DNA from: Platynereis dumerilii
Lineage: Eukaryota > Annelida > Polychaeta > Phyllodocida > Nereididae
Assembly (NCBI GenBank): GCA_026936325.1
Contig: JAPTHN010000025.1
Coordinates: forward strand, 2,386,001-2,450,000
DNA: 64,000 nucleotides
Reading direction: 5' to 3'
The first letter of the stretch is position 1, and the number at the start of each line of letters is the position of its first letter. Position numbers and translations under genes: made by a program. This document shows, in pieces, positions 30,755 to 44,798 of the stretch. The notes under the pieces are model-generated. The model was not told the DNA's origin. It saw only the letters and a list, made by a program, of their open reading frames with translations, and did no database searches.

Positions 30755-33405
30755 ATGTTCTTGAAAAAACTATATATGTGTTGAACAGTTGAAGCCAAAA
30801 ATACTGTAAAAAGATACATCTACTTGCAGATGGTACAGATAGTTGTCTAACATCCATAGAAAGCTTTAGTTCAATATACAATTAATGGCAATAGTACAAT
30901 TCTAAGTGCTTTAATTATCTAATAAATGCAGAAAGAAGAGTAAAAATTGAGTGAAAATTGCTTTTCCCCCATTTTGAGGTGGCCATGTTTAGAGGGGGTA
31001 AACTCAAAAGTTCATCCCTATATTTTTCCTGTAACCTCCCAAATTCATTTTCTATATGTTCTCAGGATTTCATAAAGCATTGGTTCGTTGAACTGTGAGG
31101 GGGGGGGGGTTGCACATGCACCTATTTTGGCCCATGGCCTATATGCTAAATATTTATATTCTAGATATTCAGTTGAGAGGGCCTCAAAGACATCAAACAA
31201 CCGAAACATTTTTGAATATAGATATTCACCAACAAATAACTTCATTTATTCACTATGCCGAGTGGTTCACTGTGCCCCCATAGGTCTGACAATGAGACCA
31301 GGTTCTAATTTTTTCAAAATTGGTGAAACTCAAATTTTCAAAGTTTTGTGTAAAAACTAAAAATGAAGTTGCTGAAGTGATTTTGTAGTCTATTAGGCGG
31401 GCTTGAAAATTACATCATAATTTCTGTTTTAAGTTGAACATAGGGTGTCTTTTTTTGCAAAATCTAAAATTTTGATAAAACGGGCCTGAGAAAGACAGGA
31501 AATGGTCGCAGTTGAATGATTTTTCGTACGATCATGCTTGTTGACGATAGCATCGATGCCATCAATTTGGTTTTGGCAAAAGTAAATTGCAAAAATATGT
31601 GCTATATATTAAATCAAGTGTTGCTTTCTTTTGTTGGTGGGTGTATATTCTAAAATTGTTTACGCTTATGACAAAGTCGATTGATTTAGTGCATTGAAGT
31701 TTTGCTTCCTTGGTAACAGAAAATCGTTATAAATAATTCAAAGAGGTACCTTGAATTTGTGCTATGAAAACTTCATTCAGCAGCTATCAGAACATTCTCA
31801 TTACCCTGTTGCAGTTACAAATAAATGACATGAATAGTCTAACAAAAGTTAAGTTGCACCATTGTGTAGCACTTTGAGACTTAGTACAAAGAAATGCTTA
31901 TCACTAAACATTCTTCATAATGTTTTTTTTGCTGTTTAGTCTATAATTTTCATTCTCTTTTGAGCTTTGACATGAGTTTCTAATTTTAAGAATGAACACT
32001 TCTATTTTTACTGTTTTTCTTCTCTTTGCAGTTGCTTGATGTCTCCTATTAACACACTGGGTTCAGAAGAATGGGATGCTATCTGAACATGATGGATGGA
32101 CTCTGAAATTTTGAAATAACAATCAGATTTATCACTAAATTACCAACAAATGCCTAAGTTTCTGTAAGACTTCTCTGTCACATAGTTAGAACTATATGTC
32201 AGTGATATGTGGATAATTTTTTGTTATTCGCGTTATACAAATATCATGCTTGGCACTAAGTTGTAAGTACTGGCAAATTTTAAAAAATTACTCTACTAGC
32301 AAATTAACTCTACTTGAGATGTTGTTGTTGACTGTGTCATGGTCATGCTTGTGAATTGTTTGCATTGTTTTAAAATTAGGCTACTGTTATTGTATCTGAT
32401 AACAGGTTAATATAATGAATGTATTAGTCATCCAATTTTGAAGATGAAATATCCAAAGTATTTGTTTTTCAATTAACCCATTCATTGATACTTTTGAAGA
32501 AGTGGTTCTGTTATAGTCAATGCATAAAAGCTCAGGGCTAATATTTTAAATATCATACTCTAATCCTTATTGGAATTATTCTCACTGCTAACAAAAATCA
32601 ATTTGATAGGCTGTAATATTACAACTAGGTACTGCCTGAGATTGATTTAGGAGCGACCATTTAATAATCAGTCGGGGTTTTGAGTTTTCCTCGGTGGGAA
32701 ATTATTTATTTTACGGTGACCGCGACAGTAATTATTCATTTCCAGCATGTAAAGTCTCTGAATATTCATTCCCAAATCAGGCAACACCTTGTCAAGAAAT
32801 GCCCCACCAGAAATTATTTATTTCAAGACTGCCAAATAGTTATTTCATTCTACAAAGTTGGCTCAGCAGCCCTAAAACAAAAAATTAACTGCTGGTTGGC
32901 TGTTACACAATCGCTGGTTCCATACTGATAGCCTATCACTCATTGGTCCCCACATTTATGCACTATACTCTGGTGGTTGCAAACTGAGGGTGCTGCCACC
33001 TTCAGATTATGAAAAAAGTTCTTCACAGTTGCTGGTGATGACCTGTGAAGGCACCAGTCGTGAAAAATTGTTGTTTTCCGTGTGTTCTCCCAATTGTTGT
33101 TGTTGACCTTACAAGTTGTGATCAAGGTTCATATTATTTCCAAGGTGGGACGTATTATTTTTGTCGGCCTATATGTAATATAGGGGCCAACTCTGTGGTG
33201 AGCCTGTCACGTTGTAGAAAGGATTTTTGTCCAGGCATTTCTGTCAAAACCACACTGTTAACACCCTATAATGCCATTCCAGTTTCTTTAATGTACTGTA
33301 ACTTAGGTTCCGGTGGCCTGAATTTACATGTATCAAGAATCAGCAGTAGGGGGTGACCATTTCATATCCAGAGAGGGGGGAGGGCTTGGAATTAGCTCTA
33401 CACCC
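30755..33405. other. Unassigned sequence with a TTATTTATT-rich repeat zone
   Basis: No gene is called. An acceptor-like TTCTTCTCTTTGCAG ends at 32,030 and is followed by a short open stretch and stops, which could be a terminal exon but is unsupported. From about 32,650, the words GCGACCATTTAATAATC, GGAAATTATTTATTTT and GAAATTATTTATTTCAAG recur, and a related block appears at 35,240-35,300. A G12 run lies at 31,099-31,110. Confidence 0.4.
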
Positions 33406-34905
33406 ATGGATGTAATGTTACCAATGGGTGTAATGTTGCCAATGGGTGTAATGTTGCCAATGGTGTAATGTTGCCGATGGGGGAATGTTGCCAATGGGTG
33501 GAATGTTGCCAATGGGTGGAATGCCTATGGGTGTAATGTTGCCAATGTGTGTCATGTTGCCAATTGTGTGATGTTGCCTATGGGTGTAATGTTGCCTATG
33601 GGTGTAATGTTGCCAATCGGTGTAATGTTGCCAATGGGTGTAATGTTGCCAATGGGTGTAATGTTGCCTATGGGTGTAATGTTGCCAATGGGTGTAATGT
33701 TGCCAATTGGTGTAATGATGCCAATGGGTGTAATGATGTCAATGGGTGTAATGTTGCCGAGGGTGTAATGTTGCCAATGGGTGTAATGTTGCCAATGGGT
33801 GTAATGTTGCCTATGGGTGTAATGTTGCCAATGGGTGTAATGTTGCCAATTGGTGTAATAATGCCAATGGGTGTAATGATGTCAATGGGTGTAATGTTGC
33901 CGAGGGTGTAATGTTGCCAATGGGTGTAATGTTGCCAATGGGTGTAATGTTGCCAAGGGTGTAATGTTGCCAAGGGTGTAATGCTGCCAATGGGTGTAAT
34001 GTTGCCAATGGTGTAATGTTGCCAATTGGTGTAATGTTGCCTATGGGTGTAATGTTGCCAATGGTGTAATTTTGCCAATGGGTGGAATGTTGCCAATGGG
34101 TGTAATGTTGCCAATGTGTCTCATGTTGCCAATTGGTGTAATGTTGCCAATTGTGTGATGTTGCCTATGGGTGTAATGGTGCCTATGGGTGTAACATTGC
34201 CAATGGGTGTAATGTTGCCAATGGGTGTAATGTAATGTTGCCAAGGGGTGTAACGTTGCCAAGGGGTGTAATGTTGCCAATGGGTGTAATGTTGTCAATG
34301 GGTGTAATGTTGTCAATGGGTGTAATGTTGCCAATGGGTGTAATATTGCCAATGGTGTAATGTTGCCTATGGGTGTAATGTTGCCAATGGGTGTAATGTT
34401 GCCAATGGGTGTGGTGTTGCCGAGGGTGTAAAGTTGCCAAGGGTGTAATGTTGCCACTGGGTGTCATGTTGCCAATGGGTGTCATGTTGCCAATGGGTGT
34501 CATGTTGCCAATGGGTGTCATGTTGCCAATGGGTGTAATGTTGCCAATGGGTGTAATGTTGCCAATGGGTGTAATGTTGCCAATGGGTGTAATGTTGCCT
34601 ATTGGTGTAATGTTGCCTATGGGTGTAATGTTGCCAATGGTGTAATGTTGCCAATGGGTGTAATGTTGCCAATGGGTGTAACGATGCCAATGGGTGTAAT
34701 GATGCCAATGAGTGTAATGTTGCCAAGGGTGTAATGTTGCCAAGGGTGTAATGTTGCCAATGTGTGTAACGTTGCCAATGGGTGTAATGTTGCCAATGGG
34801 TGTAATGTTGCCAATGGGTGTAATGTTACCAATGGTGTAATGTTACCTGTGGGTCTAATGTTGCCAACCGAGGTAATGTTGCCAATGGTTGTAATGTTTA
34901 CCAAG
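33406..34905. repeat. 18-bp minisatellite, about 80 units
   Basis: Tandem GTGTAATGTTGCCAATGG with frequent variants (CCTATGG, CCAAGGG, GATGCC, GTCATG) and occasional units one base short. As 18 is a multiple of three, most units stay in phase and long open frames appear on both strands with hexapeptide periods such as GVMLPM, TLHPLA and ITPIGN. These are artefacts of the repeat, not proteins. Confidence 0.97.
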
Positions 34906-34993
34906 TGGTTGCACAGTATTTTAATGCGATGTCGTGCACTGGTAGCAGAGCTATGTTTGTGCATCTCATGCACTCCATTCTAGTTTTTTTTTT

Positions 34994-35207
34994 AGTCAAT
35001 AATTTCTTGCTCATTTTTGATGAAACAAATTCTTTCTGAACAGTCTGGTCTTCAAATACATAATTCCTGGTGTAAGGGGGTGACCATTTTATATCCTGGG
35101 AGGGGGAGGGCTTGGAATTTTTTTTTTAGTAAATAATTTCTTGCTCACTTCTGATGAAACAAATTCTTTCTGAACAGTCTGATCCTGAAATAAATCATTC
35201 CTGGTGG
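34994..35207. repeat. 134-bp tandem duplication beside the minisatellite
   Basis: Two adjacent copies (34,994-35,127 complete; 35,128-35,207 partial) with AATAATTTCTTGCTCA, GATGAAACAAATTCTTTCTG and GAACAGTCTG. The segment GGGTGACCATTT.ATATCC followed by GGGAGGGCTTGGAATT also occurs just before the minisatellite at 33,350-33,393, so the minisatellite lies inside this repeat family. Confidence 0.75.
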
Positions 35208-35215
35208 GGATACAT

Positions 35216-36403
35216 TTAACAGCCTGGTGTTTCTAAGTTAGGGGCAACAATTTAATAATCGGGGGGACTTGGGGGGAGTCTCAGCAGGAAATTATCACTT
35301 ATTTTTGCAAATCGCTTCAATTATTTGGCCGACATTTCGTCCCTGTTGGACAGCAATCCATGGGCCAGACAATCCCTTAGCATATGCAGCATCTAGTTTA
35401 CATCATAGGACTACAAGAATTTTCTTAATCCCCAATTCACACCAGAGGGCAACAACTGTTAGGGCCACATTGCACCAAAGAGCAAAAATTTTGAGGGGTG
35501 TAATGAAAGTACACATGAAGAGTAATTATTTTTATCATAAAAAGACTTTTTACCGCCATGTATATCAGAGTGTTATTTCTTGGGAATTTGGGCACTGGAA
35601 ACGTTGGACCAAGAAATATTCAGGCCTCATTTTTGGGCCCTTTGCTTGGGAAAATTGCCATTGAAGAGCCCTATTTAACCGCCCAAATTTGTAGATAAAA
35701 TATACTAGGAACTCCTCCTTCACCCCCAAAGGATATTTGCAGGTTAGCTTATAATGATAGCTATATTAATATCTTTGAGGAAATTATTTGAATGTTCCAT
35801 CAGTACTTAAAAATGGCATTGTACATACCTAATTCATTATGAAAACATTGTATCCTTAATTTGAAATTGAAATGTATCTTGCATTGTGATGAATCATTTT
35901 AATATTAATTTTTAAATACTCTCTATCCTCTGATCCATAATGTGAAATGGTTTTATCTTCAGAAAATTAAAATAAAAGTTGTCAAATACTCTGCAGGTAA
36001 GACCATCTCACATCTTCAAAATTTCTTTAATGTGTGTAAAAAAATCAATATAATAATAAAAAGCTTAACCAATATTTATTTGTCTTTGTGTTGTTACTGA
36101 CAAATAGTTCAGATGCTTATTTTTATAAAATTTATTAATGATAATACTTCTCGGAATTTCTTCGATTTGGTATAAATTTATACCCAGGCCAGGGGCAGCA
36201 CTAGCAAGAGGCATACAACCTGTCTGCCCATATCTGTGAATAGAATAAGCCCAGGGGGCAGCACTAGCTAGTAGCAATGGGCATAATCTGACCTATGCGT
36301 GATACATTTTCAAATATGGCATTATGGTCTATACTCAGTAGGCCATTTAAAACAGGGTGCAATATCCACAATGTTTGTCACCTTGCCAAGCATAAGACCT
36401 ATA
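35216..36403. other. Unassigned sequence up to the palindrome inner edge
   Basis: No gene is supported. A 131-codon open frame (35,269-35,664) has no recognisable domain and starts inside repeat-like sequence. Near 36,190-36,270, the word GGGGCAGCACTAGC appears twice about 70 bp apart. Confidence 0.4.
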
Positions 36404-36840
36404 CAAGGGCACACCATGACCATTATTCACTTTTATCTATTATTCACCTACAGTATGGCTGGCTGGATAATCTCCCAGCTGGATAACTTTTTCCCCAGCT
36501 GGCATTTTTTTCACAGCTGGATACTTTCCAGCTGGGTAAATTGCCAGCTGGCACATATACGGAGATGTGGAGAGCTGGCTGGCTAGCTGGGAACATTCAA
36601 CGGCTACCTTGCTAGCTGGAAATATTCATGGCTATCTGGCACAGGCGTATGGGATCATTTTGTGGGGAGTGGGGCTGCTGCTTTTAGCCCTGAAATTTTA
36701 ACATGTTACGGATGTGACCAGGGCAGTGGATCTGCCCTAATATTGGTCAGGACTTGCCCCGATTTGTCCTTATGCCAGGAGGGGGATTTCATCCTCCCCC
36801 GACCCCTTGTGAAATGTGCCTTTACTGTCTGGCCATTTTT
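36404..36840. other. Palindrome spacer with CAGCTGG-rich stretch
   Basis: The only sequence between the arms that is not mirrored. From about 36,457 to 36,640 it contains around ten AGCTGG or CAGCTGG words with TA/AT-rich spacing, several overlapping the self-complementary CAGCTG. The rest (36,650-36,840) is ordinary, with a GGAGGGGGATTTCATCCTCC hairpin-like word at about 36,778. No gene seen. Confidence 0.85.
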
Positions 36841-38338
36841 TATAGGTCTTATGCTTGGCAAGGTGACAAACATTGTGGATATTGCACCCTGTTTTAAATG
36901 GCCTACTGAGTATAGACCATAATGCCATATTTGAAAATGTATCACGCATAGGTCAGATTATGCCCATTGCTACTAGCTAGTGCTGCCCCCTGGGCTTATT
37001 CTATTCACAGATATGGGCAGACAGGTTGTATGCCTCTTGCTAGTGCTGCCCCTGGCCTGGGTATAAATTTATACCAAATCGAAGAAATTCCGAGAAGTAT
37101 TATCATTAATAAATTTTATAAAAATAAGCATCTGAACTATTTGTCAGTAACAACACAAAGACAAATAAATATTGGTTAAGCTTTTTATTATTATATTGAT
37201 TTTTTTACACACATTAAAGAAATTTTGAAGATGTGAGATGGTCTTACCTGCAGAGTATTTGACAACTTTTATTTTAATTTTCTGAAGATAAAACCATTTC
37301 ACATTATGGATCAGAGGATAGAGAGTATTTAAAAATTAATATTAAAATGATTCATCACAATGCAAGATACATTTCAATTTCAAATTAAGGATACAATGTT
37401 TTCATAATGAATTAGGTATGTACAATGCCATTTTTAAGTACTGATGGAACATTCAAATAATTTCCTCAAAGATATTAATATAGCTATCATTATAAGCTAA
37501 CCTGCAAATATCCTTTGGGGGTGAAGGAGGAGTTCCTAGTATATTTTATCTACAAATTTGGGCGGTTAAATAGGGCTCTTCAATGGCAATTTTCCCAAGC
37601 AAAGGGCCCAAAAATGAGGCCTGAATATTTCTTGGTCCAACGTTTCCAGTGCCCAAATTCCCAAGAAATAACACTCTGATATACATGGCGGTAAAAAGTC
37701 TTTTTATGATAAAAATAATTACTCTTCATGTGTACTTTCATTACACCCCTCAAAATTGTTGCTCTTTGGTGCAATGTGGCCCTAACAGTTGTTGCCCTCT
37801 GGTGTGAATTGGGGATTAAGAAAATTCTTGTAGTCCTATGATGTAAACTAGATGCTGCATATGCTAAGGGATTGTCTGGCCCATGGATTGCTGTCCAACA
37901 GGGACGAAATGTCGGCCAAATAATTGAAGCGATTTGCAAAAATAAGTGATAATTTCCTGCTGAGACTCCCCCCAAGTCCCCCCGATTATTAAATTGTTGC
38001 CCCTAACTTAGAAACACCAGGCTGTTAAATGTATCCCCACCAGGAATGATTTATTTCAGGATCAGACTGTTCAGAAAGAATTTGTTTCATCAGAAGTGAG
38101 CAAGAAATTATTTACTAAAAAAAAAATTCCAAGCCCTCCCCCTCCCAGGATATAAAATGGTCACCCCCTTACACCAGGAATTATGTATTTGAAGACCAGA
38201 CTGTTCAGAAAGAATTTGTTTCATCAAAAATGAGCAAGAAATTATTGACTAAAAAAAAAACTAGAATGGAGTGCATGAGATGCACAAACATAGCTCTGCT
38301 ACCAGTGCACGACATCGCATTAAAATACTGTGCAACCA

Positions 38339-39838
38339 CTTGGTAAACATTACAACCATTGGCAACATTACCTCGGTTGGCAACATTAGACCCACAGGTA
38401 ACATTACACCATTGGTAACATTACACCCATTGGCAACATTACACCCATTGGCAACATTACACCCATTGGCAACGTTACACACATTGGCAACATTACACCC
38501 TTGGCAACATTACACCCTTGGCAACATTACACCCATTGGCATCATTACACCCATTGGCATCATTACACCCATTGGCAACATTACACCCATTGGCAACATT
38601 ACACCATTGGCAACATTACACCCATAGGCAACATTACACCAATAGGCAACATTACACCCATTGGCAACATTACACCCATTGGCAACATTACACCCATTGG
38701 CAACATTACACCCATTGGCAACATGACACCCATTGGCAACATGACACCCAGTGGCAACATGACACCCATTGGCAACATGACACCCAGTGGCAACATTACA
38801 CCTTTGGCAACTTTACACCCTCGGCAACATTACACCCATTGGCAACATTACACCCATTGGCAACATTACACCCATAGGCAACATTACACCATTGGCAATA
38901 TTACACCCATTGGCAACATTACACCCATTGACAACATTACACCCATTGACAACATTACACCCATTGGCAACATTACACCCCTTGGCAACGTTACACCCCT
39001 TGGCAACATTACATTACACCCATTGGCAACATTACACCCATTGGCAATGTTACACCCATAGGCACCATTACACCCATAGGCAACATCACACAATTGGCAA
39101 CATTACACCCATTGGCAACATGAGACACACTGGCAACATTACACCCATTGGCAACATTCCACCCATTGGCAAAATTACACCATTGGCAACATTACACCCA
39201 TAGGCAACATTACACCAATTGGCAACATTACACCATTGGCAACATTACACCCATTGGCAGCATTACACCCTTGGCAACATTACACCCTTGGCAACATTAC
39301 ACCCATTGGCAACATTACACCCATTGGCAACATTACACCCTCGGCAACATTACACCCATTGACATCATTACACCCATTGGCATTATTACACCAATTGGCA
39401 ACATTACACCCATTGGCAACATTACACCCATAGGCAACATTACACCCATTGGCAACATTACACCCATTGGCAACATTACACCCTCGGCAACATTACACCC
39501 ATTGACATCATTACACCCATTGGCATCATTACACCAATTGGCAACATTACACCCATTGGCAACATTACACCCATAGGCAACATTACACCCATTGGCAACA
39601 TTACACCCATTGGCAACATTACACCGATTGGCAACATTACACCCATAGGCAACATTACACCCATAGGCAACATCACACAATTGGCAACATGACACACATT
39701 GGCAACATTACACCCATAGGCATTCCACCCATTGGCAACATTCCACCCATTGGCAACATTCCCCCATCGGCAACATTACACCATTGGCAACATTACACCC
39801 ATTGGCAACATTACACCCATTGGTAACATTACATCCAT
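38339..39838. repeat. 18-bp minisatellite, mirror copy
   Basis: Complement of the left array (CCATTGGCAACATTACAC units), with the same unit order and length. A few units differ, for example CCCAGTGGC versus CCCATTGGC and CATCATTACACC versus CATCGTTACACC, so unit number is conserved while scattered point changes have occurred. Confidence 0.97.
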
Positions 39839-42489
39839 GGGTGTAGAGCTAATTCCAAGCCCTCCCCCCTCTCTGGATATGAAATGGTCACCCCCTACTG
39901 CTGATTCTTGATACATGTAAATTCAGGCCACCGGAACCTAAGTTACAGTACATTAAAGAAACTGGAATGGCATTATAGGGTGTTAACAGTGTGGTTTTGA
40001 CAGAAATGCCTGGACAAAAATCCTTTCTACAACGTGACAGGCTCACCACAGAGTTGGCCCCTATATTACATATAGGCCGACAAAAATAATACGTCCCACC
40101 TTGGAAATAATATGAACCTTGATCACAACTTGTAAGGTCAACAACAACAATTGGGAGAACACACGGAAAACAACAATTTTTCACGACTGGTGCCTTCACA
40201 GGTCATCACCAGCAACTGTGAAGAACTTTTTTCATAATCTGAAGGTGGCAGCACCCTCAGTTTGCAACCACCAGAGTATAGTGCATAAATGTGGGGACCA
40301 ATGAGTGATAGGCTATCAGTATGGAACCAGCGATTGTGTAACAGCCAACCAGCAGTTAATTTTTTGTTTTAGGGCTGCTGAGCCAACTTTGTAGAATGAA
40401 ATAACTATTTGGCAGTCTTGAAATAAATAATTTCTGGTGGGGCATTTCTTGACAAGGTGTTGCCTGATTTGGGAATGAATATTCAGAGACTTTACATGCT
40501 GGAAATGAATAATTACTGTCGCGGTCACCGTAAAATAAATAATTTCCCACCGAGGAAAACTCAAAACCCCGACTGATTATTAAATGGTCGCTCCTAAATC
40601 AATCTCAGGCAGTACCTAGTTGTAATATTACAGCCTATCAAATTGATTTTTGTTAGCAGTGAGAATAATTCCAATAAGGATTAGAGTATGATATTTAAAA
40701 TATTAGCCCTGAGCTTTTATGCATTGACTGTAACAGAACCACTTCTTCAAAAGTATCAATGAATGGGTTAATTGAAAAACAAATACTTTGGATATTTCAT
40801 CTTCAAAATTGGATGACTAATACATTCATTATATTAACCTGTTATCAGATACAATAACAGTAGCCTAATTTTAAAACAATGCAAACAATTCACAAGCATG
40901 ACCATGACACAGTCAACAACAACATCTCAAGTAGAGTTAATTTGCTAGTAGAGTAATTTTTTAAAATTTGCCAGTACTTACAACTTAGTGCCAAGCATGA
41001 TATTTGTATAACGCGAATAACAAAAAATTATCCACATATCACTGACATATAGTTCTAACTATGTGACAGAGAAGTCTTACAGAAACTTAGGCATTTGTTG
41101 GTAATTTAGTGATAAATCTGATTGTTATTTCAAAATTTCAGAGTCCATCCATCATGTTCAGATAGCATCCCATTCTTCTGAACCCAGTGTGTTAATAGGA
41201 GACATCAAGCAACTGCAAAGAGAAGAAAAACAGTAAAAATAGAAGTGTTCATTCTTAAAATTAGAAACTCATGTCAAAGCTCAAAAGAGAATGAAAATTA
41301 TAGACTAAACAGCAAAAAAAACATTATGAAGAATGTTTAGTGATAAGCATTTCTTTGTACTAAGTCTCAAAGTGCTACACAATGGTGCAACTTAACTTTT
41401 GTTAGACTATTCATGTCATTTATTTGTAACTGCAACAGGGTAATGAGAATGTTCTGATAGCTGCTGAATGAAGTTTTCATAGCACAAATTCAAGGTACCT
41501 CTTTGAATTATTTATAACGATTTTCTGTTACCAAGGAAGCAAAACTTCAATGCACTAAATCAATCGACTTTGTCATAAGCGTAAACAATTTTAGAATATA
41601 CACCCACCAACAAAAGAAAGCAACACTTGATTTAATATATAGCACATATTTTTGCAATTTACTTTTGCCAAAACCAAATTGATGGCATCGATGCTATCGT
41701 CAACAAGCATGATCGTACGAAAAATCATTCAACTGCGACCATTTCCTGTCTTTCTCAGGCCCGTTTTATCAAAATTTTAGATTTTGCAAAAAAAGACACC
41801 CTATGTTCAACTTAAAACAGAAATTATGATGTAATTTTCAAGCCCGCCTAATAGACTACAAAATCACTTCAGCAACTTCATTTTTAGTTTTTACACAAAA
41901 CTTTGAAAATTTGAGTTTCACCAATTTTGAAAAAATTAGAACCTGGTCTCATTGTCAGACCTATGGGGGCACAGTGAACCACTCGGCATAGTGAATAAAT
42001 GAAGTTATTTGTTGGTGAATATCTATATTCAAAAATGTTTCGGTTGTTTGATGTCTTTGAGGCCCTCTCAACTGAATATCTAGAATATAAATATTTAGCA
42101 TATAGGCCATGGGCCAAAATAGGTGCATGTGCAACCCCCCCCCCCTCACAGTTCAACGAACCAATGCTTTATGAAATCCTGAGAACATATAGAAAATGAA
42201 TTTGGGAGGTTACAGGAAAAATATAGGGATGAACTTTTGAGTTTACCCCCTCTAAACATGGCCACCTCAAAATGGGGGAAAAGCAATTTTCACTCAATTT
42301 TTACTCTTCTTTCTGCATTTATTAGATAATTAAAGCACTTAGAATTGTACTATTGCCATTAATTGTATATTGAACTAAAGCTTTCTATGGATGTTAGACA
42401 ACTATCTGTACCATCTGCAAGTAGATGTATCTTTTTACAGTATTTTTGGCTTCAACTGTTCAACACATATATAGTTTTTTCAAGAACAT

Positions 42490-42599
42490 GTGACCTGCTC
42501 CACCAAAATTAGTTGAAAGTCGACCACCTGTCATATTTAGTTGTGAAAATGACTTGATTCTTCTGGCATTGGGCTTTAAAATGCGTGTTCATATGTTTT
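42490..42599. mobile_element. Fragment of GTGACCTGCTCC family, mirror copy
   Basis: Mirror of 30,645-30,754, starting GTGACCTGCTCCACC. Confidence 0.7.
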
Positions 42600-42752
42600 A
42601 CAGACCTCGTCATATTTACATGGAATCTGAAGTTCTATCTATGCTGTTGAAATGTGATGTCAGAGATGACTCTATTCTAGCATTGCAATAATATGTAAAT
42701 TGACTACAAGCTGTGATGTCATTTTAAACTCGGTCAGATTCTCCGGCTTATA

Positions 42753-44798
42753 GCCAATGTGAATCCACCAAACTGAGCATCATAGTTTCAAATCAGTGTC
42801 AGAGAAAGCATTTTATCAGGGTTAGCTCCTACAACCGCAGCATCACAGCTTGATAGCCAATCGGCTGACAGTAAACTATGCATCATAGTTCAAACATTGC
42901 TATAATGAAGGAAGCATTACATTTGTGATCCCAATGATCTATCACAGGCAGTGACCACTCTAATCCTGCCAAATGCAGCTGGGCAATTCCATAAACTCAG
43001 ATTTACAGATTTGGCACTCTAGCAGCTTGTGTAGCGATGTACGTCCGAAACGCTGATATTTTGATATACCGTAATATTGGGTGAATAGGGACACTGGGGT
43101 GAATCGGGACAAGCCAGGAAAGAATTTTAATCTTTCAAAAGCAATAACTTCTACTTGTTACAGGGACTTGATTTTTTGCACGTTTCTAGAATGTATTACA
43201 ATAAAGATGCAGACCGATTTGCACAATACTACCTGCAGGCACTACGGAACTGCAGCACCTTAAACATTGCCCTGCAGAATTTACATTTTTGCACACTGGT
43301 CAAAACTTTGCTTGTACCACAAAAACTATAGAAGCTACACACATAAAATTTTCACAAAACTTCAAGTATATAGTTGTGGCCAATTACGGAAAAAATCATA
43401 AACTTAGGTACTCTAGTACTCTAGTACTCACTATGTTCAAAAGCCAGTAAAGCACAGTCAGTTTAAGAGTTATTTTAGTGTAACTTTCGGCAGCCAGAAA
43501 TAACTCAATAAACAAAATTAGTGATGGGATGTTAAAACAATAATGTTGGACGGGGTACTACCATGCTGCAAAATCATTTTAATCTTGTAGAAATGCTATA
43601 GGAAGTTCAAACTACGCCAAAATAGTGATAAATGTGTACTTTTGGAACCCGATAAAAAAATATTCAATAAAACATCAAATAAAGGCAGAAAAATCAGGAG
43701 TTTATAGTCCAAATCTATTTAAATAGTTTTAAGAGACCATAAGAGTTGCTGAGATGTGGGGTTTTGCCTGTTTGGTCATGGGTTCGGATCCAAGTGAGCT
43801 GCAGAGTTACAGAGCTGGCCTAAAAAACCTTACTACTTTTCAATCCAGCTTATTTCCATGGAATTTGGGTTTAAATTGTTGAAATTGGCATCATTTGTTG
43901 TGGATTTAGTCCAAGACTATCCATCACCTGTAAAATTAGCAGATAGCTACATTTTTGCCAATTTACAAGGATTTATTACATTTAATTAATAACTGAATAT
44001 TTTCCATATAATAAATTTAAAATTTTACTAAAAGTGACTTTTTGGGATGCTAAGCATGTTCTAATGTTTCTTCATAAGTATAAATCAATTAAACGGCAGA
44101 GAGTACTAGTTATTTAGATAAGTCCCTGTCCCGATTCACCCCAAAGTGAGGGGTGAATTGGGACAGTGGTTTTCTTAGGCTTTATCCTTGAAAAATGTAG
44201 GTATCAGTTAATGCTCTCAGGGATAGTTAAATCTACGGCCTGGACATAATTTTAGACTATTTTGACAGTTTTGGGAGGTTTAGTGCCAATGCTATGGCAG
44301 GAAAACGGCCAATTCTGTCCCAATTCACCCCCATATTACGGTAGTCCAACTCTTGTTGCAATTGGAGCTTTTGTTGGTGGCTTGTCTGATACCCCTATTA
44401 CCTGGCCTCATGCCAGGATAACAATGAAATAACTAAGGTATGGTGGTAGGGCTACACAAGCTGCTAAAGTGTCAAACCTGTAAATCTGAGTTTACGGCAT
44501 TGCCCAGCTAGATCTACTAGCCTAGATGTGAGCATGCACAGTAGACAACTGTTATAATCCCCACAGAGTTGTTTGATTAATCTACAAACTTGCTAATTTA
44601 CAACTTTAAACTTTGATGGAACTTCTATAAACAGAAGGCTTTGTTTGTAAAAGTATGGATTATGTGATGTGTATTTGTTCTGGCAGCCCATTGGCTGAGA
44701 GGCTGTGATGCCAAACTTGAATGGGTTTTCCCAGACCCAATTTTCACTCTGACACTGAGTTGAAACTGTGATGCTCAGTTTGGTGGATTCACATTGGC
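42753..44798. mobile_element. Fold-back element, mirror copy
   Basis: Mirror of 28,446-30,491, with the nested TIR element at 43,069-44,341. Confidence 0.7.
43069..44341. mobile_element. 1,273-bp nested TIR element, mirror copy
   Basis: Flanking TA at 43,067-43,068 and the same ends as the left copy. It includes the minus-to-plus flipped SINE head at about 43,734-43,804. Confidence 0.75.

Larger units (their letters stand above)
9235..36403 (+). repeat. Left arm of a giant inverted repeat (at least 27.1 kb)
   Basis: The whole interval matches the reverse complement of 36,841-64,000. Paired landmarks summing to about 73,244 include the 504-codon RT frame (23,124 and 50,120), the minisatellite and the nested TTAA, hAT-like and LINE insertions. 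Visible differences are few: for example G/A and T/A replacements in the RT frame, and a 9-bp length difference near 15,295. The inner end is sharp: GCATAAGACCTATA is shared, then the arms diverge. The outer end is not seen because the right arm runs off the window. Confidence 0.95.

Noticed and set aside
32031-32100. Terminal exon after the TTCTCTTTGCAG site
   Set aside because: The acceptor is good, but the open stretch is only a few codons in any usable frame, with no supporting partner exon nearby.
33547-34743. Long low-complexity frames such as GVMLPM and TLHPLA repeats
   Set aside because: Generated on both strands by the 18-bp minisatellite; unit-length noise breaks the frame repeatedly.
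35269-35664. 131-codon frame beginning MGGVSAGNYHLF
   Set aside because: It starts inside a repeat-like segment, has no recognisable domain, and its duplicate in the other arm adds no independent support.
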